Positions 47,435 through 58,228 of a DNA stretch of 64,000 nucleotides are shown here, piece by piece (within the stretch, counting starts at the first letter, position 1; the number at the start of each line of letters is the position of its first letter). A model generated the notes under the pieces. The model ran no database searches and was not told where the DNA came from. It saw nothing but the letters and a program-made list of their open reading frames with translations. Both the position numbers and the translations under genes were made by a program. This DNA comes from Adiantum capillus-veneris (lineage: Eukaryota > Streptophyta > Polypodiopsida > Polypodiales > Pteridaceae): NCBI GenBank assembly GCA_014529385.2, contig CM043945.1, positions 147,030,241-147,094,240 of the forward strand. The letters are read 5' to 3'.

Positions 47435-48295
47435 CTAATGCTCGAAGTCTCGTCGCAATCGACGTGCAAGCTGCATATGTTTTGGCTGTATTGTCACTCG
47501 CTTTGCATGAATGGCGCATAGGTTGGTATCTTCCAACACCGAAATGATGTGGGCCTCTGCAACTTCTTGAATAGCCTCTAGCGCTATTGCTTGCATTCTA
47601 TACTGATTTCCATAGCTTTGAAGCACCTCCTTCACAGTGCGAGCAAAGGGGGCGCGTCGAATCAAGAGCTCCGCCGTCTTCTGGTAGTGGCGGATTTCTG
47701 GAAATGCCCTTGCTATTTTTCGGCGCCGCTACGGTTGTCTTGGGGGCACTTGCACATTTGCTGGCGGGCGGCGTTTAGGCTTCTTGAAAAACTTAGACTT
47801 GCGCCTATTTACATGCTTAGGGGCTGGTTCTGCAGCCTCTTCTTATTCTTCTTCTTCCCTTGGTTGCCGCAATGTCTTCCCCCCAACAGCCACCCGGTGT
47901 GTGCGCGGTATTTTTTCTCGCAGCCATGGTGGCTCACTCTCTGATTCGGTGTCTGTATGGACCACTCGAGTCCTGGATGGTCCTGCTTGTGATTGGGGGC
48001 GCGACGGCTGCTCCCTTTCGCACTCTAATGTTTGCTGGCCCTCTGCTTCACTCCAGCGCTGGGCACGTTGCTTCATTCTCTTTCTAGGTGTTATATCTTG
48101 AGGAGGTGGAGATTCAACAGTCCTTGATGACTCTCGTGCCCTACCACCATGCCCACTACTAGAAGAGTTCCTGGAACGGCCAGGTGTTCGTGGCTATTTT
48201 CTTGTGCCTTTAAGCCATGACGGCTTCTCACATCCTTGGAGGGTGTTTTTGTTGGCAGGCGGATGCTCTTTAGCGGTTTGTTTGGTGCGCGCCAT
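47435..48295 (-). pseudogene. Histone H3-like gene with ~190-residue N-terminal extension; three in-frame stops
   Basis: ATG 48295 begins MARTKQTAKE, nearly the canonical H3 start (MARTKQTARK). The last ~95 residues are an H3 histone fold: [20 protein letters not shown], then [11 protein letters not shown], and [24 protein letters not shown]. Between them lies a long Ser/Arg/Pro- and Glu-rich tail (normal H3 has ~44 residues there). The frame is continuous for 286 codons without a frameshift but contains TAG (~48197), TAA (~47842) and TAG (~47728). Loop 1 has no insertion, unlike typical plant CENH3, so this is a divergent H3 variant; a CENH3 link is possible but not shown. No intron was found that removes the stops. 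Stop at 47435. Confidence 0.82.
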
Positions 48296-48352
48296 TTCGT
48301 TGGTAAGAGCTCACATGTTCTTAAGAAATGAGTGATTTATGAGAGCATGCAA

Positions 48353-48360
48353 TATTTATA
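48353..48360 (-). promoter_or_regulatory. TATA box of the histone H3-like gene
   Basis: The minus strand reads TATAAATA 58 bp upstream of the ATG. Just upstream lies the inverted pair AGGGCCC...GGGCCCT (48361-48383). GGGCCC-type motifs are common TCP-factor sites in plant cell-cycle and histone promoters; binding here is inferred. Confidence 0.5.
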
Positions 48361-48434
48361 AGGGCCCATTTAAAAAGGGCCCTGTTCACACTAATTTTTT
48401 TAAAAGAAGTATTATTTTTTAAATAAACATGTCG

Positions 48435-51341
48435 CTAAGAGTTGGACCCTGCGTTCACGTTTAGTGACTCGCGCAGTATCCACTTTGATCCTTGTCGCAC
48501 TATGCATCGCCGCCATGCAGCATGCTTGGTGGGACCTTGCGACATTTGCCACTTGTTGCTATGCTCTTGACGACTCCATTTGCGCACTTCAATAGCAATC
48601 TTGGATTGTCGCGCACGCTCCATTGTGAGCTTACGAGCAAATGTTGTGCGAAAAAACCAGTTGAACATCTCCTCCAAATAATTGGATTGCACCATTCCAC
48701 CACTATGTCGAGTATTTTTGAAGTACACTCCCCTTGCTCGATAATGGGACTTCTCCATGCCTTGAGTGCTAAAAATTTCAAGCGATCCATACTTGTGCAT
48801 AAAAAATGCACCATGCGCAAACAAGATATGCTGTTCACATGAGTAAACGATCCACATTATTAAATAAAAACAATCCCTTGTAATGAATACAACATGAATG
48901 ACTTACCATGTAATGTGTGATGTTATTTTCACCCCAAGAAAGGGTGAAGACCTTGGTAAAATCCGCCAAAGCTTCTTGAAATGATTGACGTTGTTCTTCT
49001 GTTGTGCTGTTAAGGCCCATAAGCTTGACCATTTTATCAAAATGGGCCCAAACTTGCTTGTGCTTGTTTGCAAGCTCGCCATTTGAATCATTGTCAGTAG
49101 TAGCTTTGCATAACTCCTTCCAAAGCTCCCAAAGGTTACCTGCCTGCTGGTTGGAGCTGTTTTGAGCATCATATCGACTTGTATTTCCTTGGGAAACTCT
49201 CTTCAAAAAGTGTCTAGCTTTTTGTCCACTCATTGACACTTGTTGAGCAATTTCATGGGCCTCCCCTGTGTTCTTTGCAACAACTATAGACACATTTCCA
49301 CCGTGACAGCCAATGGAATTCAAGAGTACCTCCACTCTTTCGATCGCTTCCTGGGACTTTTCCAACGGTTTCATTGTGAAAGCATAGTCAACGTGGAGCT
49401 TCAATAGCCTATGAAAAATGCGCATGAATGCGTGTAATGTACAAAAATGTACATTCGATAGAGGAAATCGAAAGATTGGATTCCAAGCGTGGTCCTTTTG
49501 ATCACGGTCTGGGGCATTGAGCATGGGACATCTCAGAATAGACGCTTCCCATTCTCTACCTTCATCTCCGATATCACGACAATCTAACCCTTGTTCTCCA
49601 TGCCCTTGCCATGGAAGCATGTAACCGGCCTTTGCAGTGCTCTTATGTGATTTTTGTCCATTAGGTTTGTACCCTCGAGTGCAAAATGGACAAGGCATGA
49701 GAGAAGAAGCCCCTTGTTTGCATCCAAGCAAACACTTTATGGTCTTCAAATCCCCACCTAAGTGTCACTCCACATCATAACTACCAAAGCCCTCAATCTC
49801 CAACTTCTGACCTGCAATTTGGGAGTGTATTACTTCTGTGATCCATGGAGTTCTCTCAAAAATCCATGAAAGTACTCCATTGGTCTCTTTGGGCACCTCA
49901 ATAGCACCCAACCACCAACTGTCTTTCTCTGATTGCACGCTAAAAGATAGGGTGGGATATGGCTTGATTGAATCCCTTCGCTTGGTTTGCAGAAGGGCCT
50001 CGTTCATTAGAGTGACACTTAGCCTCTCTAACCTTCGGCCTTTCACTATTTGACACTCATCGAGTTTCAGCACAAAAGCGACTTTTGTGCCAAGCACTAC
50101 AAAATAAATAGTGCTAAGACCTTAAACTTCAGCGTCTATGATAAGAATAATACCAAAGAAAAAAGTAAAGTGTGTCACCTTCTTCAGGTAACTCGTAAAA
50201 TCTAAGCATGGCTTCTTGAAGCCTTCTAAGATCCACGAAAATATTATTCCACATTGTGTAAGGAAAGCCCTTCTCCGAAGGTCTTATGGATTGTTTCTTA
50301 CCTTTTCCCCTTGTCTTTGTTGCGTACGAAGCATAAAGGGAAGTTGGCATTGTGTCATCAATGTGTAGGTATGTCCCAATGCGGGAGAACACATCTTCGT
50401 TTGTGGCTTTCTTTGTGAGCTTGACCTTGTAAGGAACGGGAAATAGGTTTTCCACAATGCCATGTTCTTTGAGGGCATCCTTTAGGAGTTGAAAAATAGC
50501 CTGATAGGCTTTGGTGCTGATTCCAACCTCATCACAAGCTTGTTGAACATCATCATTACTAACCACATTTCTTAATTTACGCATAAGGTCCTTGGTGACT
50601 GCATCCTTAATGTGCTTACCTCCAGGTGATTGTAAGATAGAAATCACGTCCTCGGTATTGAGACAACTAGTGAGAAGGTTGACTCGATTATCTTGGCTTG
50701 TTCCACCGCATGCCTCTTGGATGAAGTAAGAATGCATCATGCAAGTAAAGACCAAATCACCTTGTGACTGTAACTCGTCGTTTGCGTGCTCCTCCGGAAT
50801 GTGCAAGAGTTTCAATGGATGAATACGGGCGTTTGCGTTCCCTTGCACCAAGGGGTGTTTCTTTCAAGTATGTGATGGTGTTGGTAAGCTTCTGGATGTG
50901 GAACTCCTTTTCTTGCATTTGTTGTTCAAGACTTTTAACCACCCTCTCCGAAGAGGCAACACTCTCTTGTAATGCCGTCGTCTTGAGGTGAAGAGCTTGA
51001 CATTCGTGCATCCACATATGCAAAGAAGCACCTGCACCCATACACAGCCGCTTGCAATAGCCTAACAAGCCTGCTTCTCCCCTCCCAAGAAATTGAAGAA
51101 ATGTGGAAAGGCTATTAAATGGTGGATGGAAGCGACTTATAGGATCGTAAGGGTACAAATGGCCATCCACCCAAATGTCAACATTGGTCTCACAAGCAGT
51201 GCGACGTTCCTGTGATGACCTTTGATCACCCTCACTAGTGGTCTTCGGTGCAAATGCCGTGGGTAAGCGAATATGTATGCTTTTGGTGTGCGGAGTACGT
51301 GGTGGTGGAAGCAAACTATTTGTGATGTCCGTGAGCACCAT
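48435..51341 (-). pseudogene. Multi-exon transposase-like gene, one in-frame TGA
   Basis: ATG 51341 (MVLTDITNSLLPPPR). Exon A has WVDGHLYPYDP and a coiled coil (SSERVVKSLEQQMQEKEF). The reading frame changes between 50851 and 50757 (short intron or frameshift) into exon B, which ends at GAAGAAG/GTGACA near 50177. Exon C starts after TTTTGTAG near 50098 with VAFVLKLDECQIVKGRRLE. An in-frame TGA (~49763) precedes GGDLKTIKCLLGC and CPFC. Then LHAFMRIFHRLLKLH, an intron at 48831-48906 (GTAAGT...CAG), and FSTQGMEKSHYRARG. The D, GGDLK-CPFC, LHAFMRI, QGMEK order resembles uncharacterised DDE-type transposase-like proteins known to me from animals. Not a named plant superfamily I can identify. Confidence 0.55.
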
Positions 51342-51369
51342 GGAAGCTGTTGCGTGAGGAAGCAAATGA

Positions 51370-51535
51370 TGAAAAAATAGAGGGGGAAGGGTAGAGAGGC
51401 CGAGCAGGATGGGAGGAGAGAAGGAGGGAGGGGGGGGAGGGAGAGATTGGGGAGGAGGAGGAAGGTAGGGGCAGAGAGGGAGAGGAGAGGGAGAGGGAGA
51501 GAGGAGGGAGGAGGGAGGAGGAGGAGAGAACAAAA
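51370..51535. repeat. Purine-rich GGA/GGGA tract upstream of the transposase-like gene
   Basis: Plus strand is almost all G and A, with runs such as GGAGGGAGGGGGGGGAGGGA. It lies just upstream of the ATG at 51341, in promoter or 5' UTR. The G runs could fold as a quadruplex on the plus strand. The Pro/Ser reading frame across it on the minus strand is probably not translated. Confidence 0.8.
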
Positions 51536-51539
51536 TGTT

Positions 51540-53274
51540 TATTACTTTTTGGAGAAAAAGATCTTTGAAAAAATGGACTTTCTAAGCCTTTGGGTTAAAA
51601 AATGGTTCAAAAAATGATTTTTGGATATGTATATATGTTGGGAGGGAGTTTTAAGTAAAAAACAAAAAAAATGAAATTTTTTTATCCGGAGCCGTAGCTA
51701 CCACGGATTTTTGACAAAAGACAAGACGAAGAATAGATTGGAGTCCACTAACAACCGTAAAATTCACTTATGCCTAAAAAACCTTGGAACAATCATGCGG
51801 GCTATCGCCCCTGCACATCGTAGCATCCATGCTTCCTTCACCCTTACAGAACACCCTGGCGGTTTTTTTCCTGCAGTGTCCGATGCTCCCTCCTTACTGC
51901 AACTAGCGGCTCTTCTCTCCTAACTGCATCCTCCTCATGCACCACCAAGTGGACCCTTCTCATGCTCCTCAACACCTCTAGCCCACCACCCTCATGACCC
52001 AACCATCACCTTGCAGCTCATGCCACCTTTCACAGATACAGCCCCTCGTCACCTTTGCCCTCGGGCTGGCTCCTAATTCCCCCTTCACTGGCGCTCCTGC
52101 AACGTCCTTGAAGGCTCCCCCTTGCTGCCCTCTGGCGGCCCTCCTCTTGATGCAACTGGCGGCCCTGAGTTCCCCTTGGTCACGGCCTGGCTTGACTGCG
52201 ATAGCACTGCCCCTCCTTCTCCTTGCGACAACCTCTCGGCTTCTGCCAGCCCGCCAATGTGATCCTTGGCTTACCTCGACCCCTACACATGGCCTCAGGT
52301 GGCCTCCTCAGTCCCCATGCCGTAGGCGGCCTTCAACTCCTGTACGCCCCCCCAACTGGCAGCGCTATCAACCTCCCCTACAAACTGGCCCCCTCTCATG
52401 CAAACTGTCCTTCCCCTTATGGCAGCCCACCACCTTCCACAGATGGCGCCCACTCTTGCTCACCACCTGACCTTCCCCTCCACTACATGCGCCCTCCTTC
52501 CATGCAACTGGCAGCCCTCTCTTCATGAACTTGCAACCCGCCCTCGTTTTTTTTAGCATGGCCATCTCTAAAAAATACTTAACTTGCTACCTAGGCCGAC
52601 TTTCGACGAGAGGCAACCCGCGATCGATCCTCCATGTATAGCTTTGCATTCCTTACCATAACCTGAGACCATGCTTTAGAACCAAGGCCTCCACGGCTTT
52701 AAGTACATATAATTGACCCACAAGAATTAAATCCCCGGATGCTATGTTACTTGCCAATAATGGCGACCGCAACAAACATTGACCGCTCTGAATCCCAATG
52801 CAACCATAATAGATGGCCACATTCAAGCTCTGGTTTAGACTGGATCTCCAAAAGAGGCTCAAATAACAAGCCAAATAGAGTAAATGGTGACTATACTTCA
52901 TGTACCTGCAAACATCTCGATCATTAGAGGCACAAAATCATCGGGTAACCTGTAAAGTGCAACATCTGGCATACACATCACAATCCAACTTGCTGCAATC
53001 TGCATCTAGTATTTGCTCCATCGCTTCTTCAGGAGTCCTCACAATTCCACACTGATGCTAGTACCACTATCTTAGGTCGACACAACTCAGTTGCACCAAC
53101 GTGTAACAAATTGCAATTTTAAGTGAAGATTATTTTCAATTTTTATCCATATTTCTTTGCACATTTGTTAAAGTTTTCAAATGGTGGTTAAGAGTTTACT
53201 TGAGATAGTGTGAGAGTGTTAGTGTCATTTGCAACTATAAATTTGTATTTAATATGTTGTTTTTTATTGTCCAG
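51540..53274. other. Unassigned spacer; C-rich part with repeated CAACTGGCGGCCCT word
   Basis: 51890-52560 is C-rich and repeats a word like GCAACTGGCGGCCCTCTCTTC (near 51900, 52150 and 52505) at irregular spacing. Open frames here are compositional. 52560-53274 has no recognisable feature except a splice-acceptor-like TTTTTTATTGTCCAG at its end. Confidence 0.55.
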
Positions 53275-54782
53275 TGCAAATTTAACACCAGATCAAAAGA
53301 AATGTATTATGCGTGCCATTTGTAAAGAATGTATTTTGGCAATCTCATCATGTGTAGCTGATCGCATACAGTAGATTAGTGAAATCGATGTCTACTTCAA
53401 AGACATCACTAGTGCTATATGGGAGAACACGTGCACAAAGTGTAGGTTGCGACTTGAAGGCCAATACGAGTTGTTGCTTCCAACAGGGATACGGAAATTT
53501 GACCCCCACCACAAGGTTAGGACAGTGTTGGGCAATATGAAAGTATGTTGCAGAGACTTAAAGGAAGATATTCCACCTATCTGCGACATGTCAAAATTAG
53601 AGCTCTGGGATAAATTGTGGGAAGAACAGAAGGTAAAGATGAAGCATGTGAAAGCACAGGACCAAGCAGCCTTACCCAAGAGATTGAAGATGGCCCAAGA
53701 TGTGTAAGCAGCTTTGGGAGGTCGATCCGATGCCAGCGGAACCGGCACAATCATGCGCACTGCTTTGAATGCAAAGTGTGCTCATCTTGTCGGCATCCCT
53801 CACGAAGCCTTGGTAGAAGGTATGAGGATTGGAGCAGGCTCCTTCGGTGTGTGCACATTGTACACCATCAAAGGCATCTCATTTTTTCTAGACTACATTA
53901 CATACGTGGGAAAATGTTACAAGGGAGGGAGTGAGGCAAAATTTGACAGCTTTCAGACAGAGCAAGGAATGCAAATGCTTCACCCCTCCATTGTAAGGTG
54001 CATTGGGTTTACTACGGAAGCTCCTTGGATCACGATATTACCATACTACAATGGGGGTACCGTGGGCGACATGATGTGTCGCTTATCGTTCGCTCACGGA
54101 TTGTTCAGACGGCACATGCACATGCTATAACACGGCTAGAGGTCATTGCCTATAGCAAATCTTCCTGTAAGCAAGATAGACACGGTGCGGGTCAAAGCAG
54201 TGATCGAGCAGATGCCAACCATTTGTCATGCCTTAATTGACGGCATTGCGGTTGCCCACTCAGTCGATATAGGGCACAGTGACATACACCCATTCAACAT
54301 AATGTTGGACTTGACTCGCGCCAATAAACCCCACCTCGGCATCATTGATTGGGGTATGATGCTGAGAACACCAGCTAAGCATGCAGCAAATAATTATCTG
54401 CATCCAAGAGCAGAGTTGGACGAAGCAGTTTTGAATGCACAGAGAGCAGGGAATGCCGAGATGGCTAAGCGACCATGGATTTCTCTCAAACTATACCATC
54501 CATGGTGCACAGATGTATACACAAAAGCGAGTGACATTTATGGAAAATTTTTGGAGTGCAGCTAGAAAAGTTTATTTTCCAGAAGAAGTTTTTCACCACC
54601 CGGACGAAGATGTTATGAGGGCTATTCAAATTAAAGTAGATTGTTCGATGAAGTTAAAAGAGCGAGACCAGAGAAAGAATGCTTCTGACGTATTGATATT
54701 TTTCAAAGAACATTTAAAGACAGACCCTAACCCTGTCCAACGTCCACTTGTTGAACTTGCACCATCATTTTATCCGATTTAA
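53275..54782 (+). pseudogene. Protein-kinase-like gene, nonsense- and frameshift-broken
   Basis: The frame opens after an acceptor (TTGTCCAG at 53274); an upstream exon is likely. The N-terminal part has two CxxC pairs (CKEC, CTKC) and an acidic helix. The kinase part starts at about 53820: glycine loop IGAGSFGVC, Lys in YVGKCYKG, helix-C Glu in FQTEQGMQMLHPSIV, hinge LPYYNGG. It continues to catalytic loop HSDIHPFNIML and metal-binding DWG (normally DFG), so the main catalytic residues are present. Breaks are TAG 53372, TAA 53705, TAA 54128 and TAG 54137, all in one frame, then a frameshift near 54540 before NFWSAARKVYFPEE and the end at 54782. Not assigned to a kinase family. Confidence 0.7.
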
Positions 54783-55107
54783 ACATTTCTATGATATACA
54801 TATGTCTTGTCCAAGGTATTGATCCTTTTTTTATTGAAGTGTATTATCTGGTTTGAAGTGGTTCACCTAATTGACTCAATTATCTTTAGTCATTTCAAAT
54901 TTGTCATTTAACTATCATTATTTCAAATTTTCCTTGTGGTTCAATTAGTCGCATTTGTTGTGGTTTGATTTAGTGGATTCCGCGCACTTTCCCTGTGAAC
55001 AAGAAGTTGCTATATTCTGCATATGCGAGATTGTTGAATCGTGAGAATATATATTTGCCAATGATATTGAATATTTGTCTATCTGTTGACTGCAGCTCTA
55101 AGAGAAA

Positions 55108-56142
55108 ATGGCCGATGAAGAACAAGATATTGGCACCCAATCACTGCCCAATGATCAACAACAAGCGGCTGTTAATGCATTTCAACGCATGAAATCTCTC
55201 GCACACGGCATGTTGGCACAACAATTGACGCGTAGTGCTCGCTGACTCTCAAAGTGGGCAAATCCAAACCACATGCAATGGAAAGAGATCAATAAAGAAG
55301 TGACAAAGGACATGATCAAGACAATATGGCCATGTGAGGACGCAGAGATCAAGAAAGGAAGGTGGAAGGTTTCGAAGTGCAACCATGATGCGATCAAAGA
55401 AAATGCTGAGAGGATTTATTTGGAGGTTTATGGCCATTCCTTGCACAATGCAGATTGTGCGCTATATTTTGCAAAAATGTTATATGTTCACTTTGTGCAA
55501 CAACGACCAATAGACTTCTCGTCAAAAGAGACAACTGTTGCCACTCATGATTTAAGAGAGAGTTGTGTCACTTTCACCCGAGATGAGCTGGCATTGATAG
55601 TGGAAGGCGCCGACCTACAGTTAAAAAGGGAGAAGGATATTTACACGACACAGTTGGCAGAGAAAGATGCAGAAATAACACGGCTTTCTATAGCCACCCA
55701 AACAACCCCAACCCTCACAAGTCCGGATGGAGAAAAGCATTCACCGCTTAAGTCAGGGCGTTCAAAATCTGACACAGCGAGTGAATCCAACGCCTGTACA
55801 AGGGACACACATCAGCCACCTTGTCATGCATCTGGAGTTGGTCCCCTCGTCTACTTCAAATGCATCTTCATCTTCCCAATGTCCAGTTTGCCACAAGAAT
55901 TTTGATGGATGGAGTGGATTTATACATCTACATGTGGTTATTATTATCATTTAGTTTGTCTTATTTATTTAATGCAAAATAGTAGTCGATGTACAATCTG
56001 TTCACAAGATATTCCACAAGGAATATATATTATGTTGGGCACGGAAAACAAATATAAATTCAAGCAATCAAGCCCAAATACCCCTAGCACAATTAGAAAT
56101 CTGTTTGATGAGCAAGATGCTGCTTCAGGGCAACACAATTGA
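55108..56142 (+). pseudogene. Coiled-coil protein with RING-like finger, broken
   Basis: ATG 55108 (MADEEQDIGTQSL) follows an acceptor-like CTGCAG at 55095. TGA at 55243 interrupts the frame, which resumes with NHMQWKEINKEVTKDMI, GRWKVSKCNHDAIKENAER and a coiled coil (LQLKREKDIYTTQLAEKDAEI). After a frameshift near 55730 comes CPVCHKNFDGWSGF, and after another near 55930, CGYYYHLVC and CTICSQDIP. Together these give C-x2-C, C-x4-H-x2-C and C-x2-C, a RING-like zinc-binding pattern, possibly incomplete. It lies 325 bp after the kinase-like pseudogene on the same strand. Ends at 56142. Function unknown; RING proteins are often E3 ubiquitin ligases. Confidence 0.5.
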
Positions 56143-56254
56143 GATCGACAAACTGTGTACTATCGCAAATATGAAGCATTGTAATTACTCAAAACACATT
56201 TGAATACAAGGTCTTTTACAATGGTTTTTGACATTTACTCGTTCTACTCTCAAG

Positions 56255-57876
56255 CTATATTGAATCAGTTGAGTTGTTATCTGGTTCTAAGTCTGAGTGT
56301 TGTGGTTCTCCTTGTAATTCAACCTCCACATCTATTATCAAATTCTCTTCTATTTTGTCTACAGTGCATTGAGATACGCCAACATTGAACTCTTCTTCAT
56401 CTTCGTTTTGATAATCATACAACCAGGTTGGCATTTCCTCCTCGTAGCCAACACTTTTGATGTGATTTAATATCTTTTCATTGCAAAACATAAACACTAA
56501 TTTTTCTGCTCTGTCTGCTACTAGTATGTTGCGAATAGTGTTGTGAACATGCTTGTACATACTCCAATTTCTCTTTGAACTTGAGTTTGCTACACATTGT
56601 GCGAGTACTTTCATTGCGAGGGGACATACGGTAGAGTAATGCTCTCCACCATTCATCATCCACCACTTCCATGCAAGTTGCTCTTTTGCCATTACCTATA
56701 CAAAATCATTCACAAAAGGACATTCTTTCAATCTAAATGCACTCATTTCTTTGATGCAATAAATTCGGTCTTGAACGTTGGCGTAGAATGTGTTGAGTAC
56801 GTGATAGAAATTACTTATCGCCTCTGTATTGGAGATCAGATCTAAATTTTAATACTTTGGATCGAGCATGTAGGCAACACTATGGAGTGGACTATGAGCG
56901 CTCTTCCACCTTGCATGAAAATACTTAGCCAAATGTTTTTGTTGTTTGCCAGAGAATGGTAATCGCCACTCCTTCTCTACTATAGACTCTTTCAGCTCTT
57001 CAGGATTTTCAAGCCTCTGTTGGATTGACCACCATGTCATCCACACTTTGCCCAAGTTTGGTGCCCTTTGATCAAGATTGCAGATCGCGAAAATAACGGG
57101 CATCATTACTTGGTATGCATTCATTACACTCCTCCACCAAGAAACCTTGTTTACATTGCCACGTAGACATGTAATATTATCTTTTACTTTTTCTTTCTAA
57201 TCAAGCTGTCATTTCATCAAAGACCGTGCAATTGAATGCATCAATTACAGTGAATTTATTACAAAGAACTGATTCCAAGTTATAAAAGTGTGTGCGGAAC
57301 CGAGTTTCAACAGGAAGTTTCAACATCACTGAAATGCGCATCCTATACAAATCGAGCACTCTTTGTTGTTTTAAGATAAATTTCACAACCTGACGTGCTG
57401 TATCAATTTTTTTGGTGAACCATGTGGTTTCTTCGCTAGTGTACCAATCTTTCAGCACCAAGTTCAAGTTGTGCGTATTACAACCATTGGAAAAAATGTG
57501 TGGAAAGCACTTCTTTATTTATTTACTTGCGTTTTTACAATTCTTTGCATTGTCCATGACTACTGGAACGGCATGTTCAACACCAATTTCTTTAATTACA
57601 TTAATCAAGACCTCAAAAATGTATTTGTCACTTTTAATTGCACCAAAACTATCAATCGCCTTTATAAACGTCTCTCGCCTTGGACAAACCAGCATTACAT
57701 TGATTAGCGTTCTTCTATGAACATTTGACCAGCCATCACTCACAATCGTACATCCTGAAAGCGAAATATTCCCAAGTATTATTTTGCCAACACGCTCTTT
57801 GACTTCGATGTAACATTTGTCCAAGAAAACATTTCTTATCGTGTGATAAGAAGGAGCTAAAAATCCTGGACCGCGG
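56255..57876 (-). pseudogene. hAT-type transposase (DUF659 plus C-terminal dimerisation domain), 5'-truncated
   Basis: Minus strand. It starts without a BED zinc finger near 57876 (PGFLAPSYHTIRN), then DUF659: GCTIVSDGWSNVHRRTLINV, HAVPVVMDNAKNCKN, TAA near 57506, HIFSNGCNTHNLNLVLKDW and ARQVVKFILKQQRVLDLYR. After a frame change, SIVEKEWRLPFSG and YMLDPKY (to 56849). The last exon (ATG-like 56692) has WWMMNGGEHYSTVCPLAMKVLAQ, SSSKRNWSMYKHVH and AEKLVFMFCNEKIL, the hAT dimerisation domain, then an acidic tail to 56255. A recognised plant hAT subtype. No terminal inverted repeats were found. The N-terminus is lost at a GC-rich junction near 57880. Confidence 0.88.
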
Positions 57877-58228
57877 TTAGCACACTATTTACTATATATA
57901 ATTACTCCCGCTGGGCTTTTTCATTTTCCCGGCCGGCCCGCCGGGCTATTGTATATACCCGGTGGGCCCCGCAAGGAAAAATGGAAACCCTGGAGGGCTA
58001 ACCGGCTTTACAGGTTTTTGCAAGCCAAAATCAAAGTCACGTTAACAATTAACGTGATCACGTGATTTTTTTGTGTAAATACTAAAGGTATTGACGTAAT
58101 CACCCGATCATGATTACATTACTGAAATCCTTGGTTGGAGGTGATTAGAGAGGTTTCCACACTTGGTCTGTTTGTACAAAGGGTGTGGCAAAAGATTGGT
58201 CATCGTGCATGAGCTGCAAGGTATTAGC
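57870..58228. other. GC-rich block and hairpin-rich AT segment at the end of element 3
   Basis: 57875-58003 is GC-rich and bounded by the inverted pair GGTTAGC/GCTAACC, with inner inverted words (CCGGCCGGCCCGCCGG). 58035-58115 holds CACGTTAA-N3-TTAACGTG, ATCACGTGAT and GTAATCA-N8-TGATTAC, three palindromes within 80 bp. No gene. It should contain the 3' end of gypsy-like element 3, but no LTR was recognised. Confidence 0.5.

Noticed and set aside
47435-48295. Intact centromeric histone CENH3
   Set aside because: Three in-frame stop codons and no loop-1 insertion; only an H3-like label is supported.
51711-52528. Protein-coding gene in the C-rich region (frames of 70-158 residues)
   Set aside because: Composition-driven open frames with a repeated short word; no domain, splice logic or start context supports coding.
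43151-56142. Giant-virus (NCLDV) insertion, suggested by histone-, kinase- and RING-like genes close together
   Set aside because: At least two of the genes have short spliceosomal introns with plant-like sites, and no viral hallmark gene (capsid, packaging ATPase, viral polymerase) is present.
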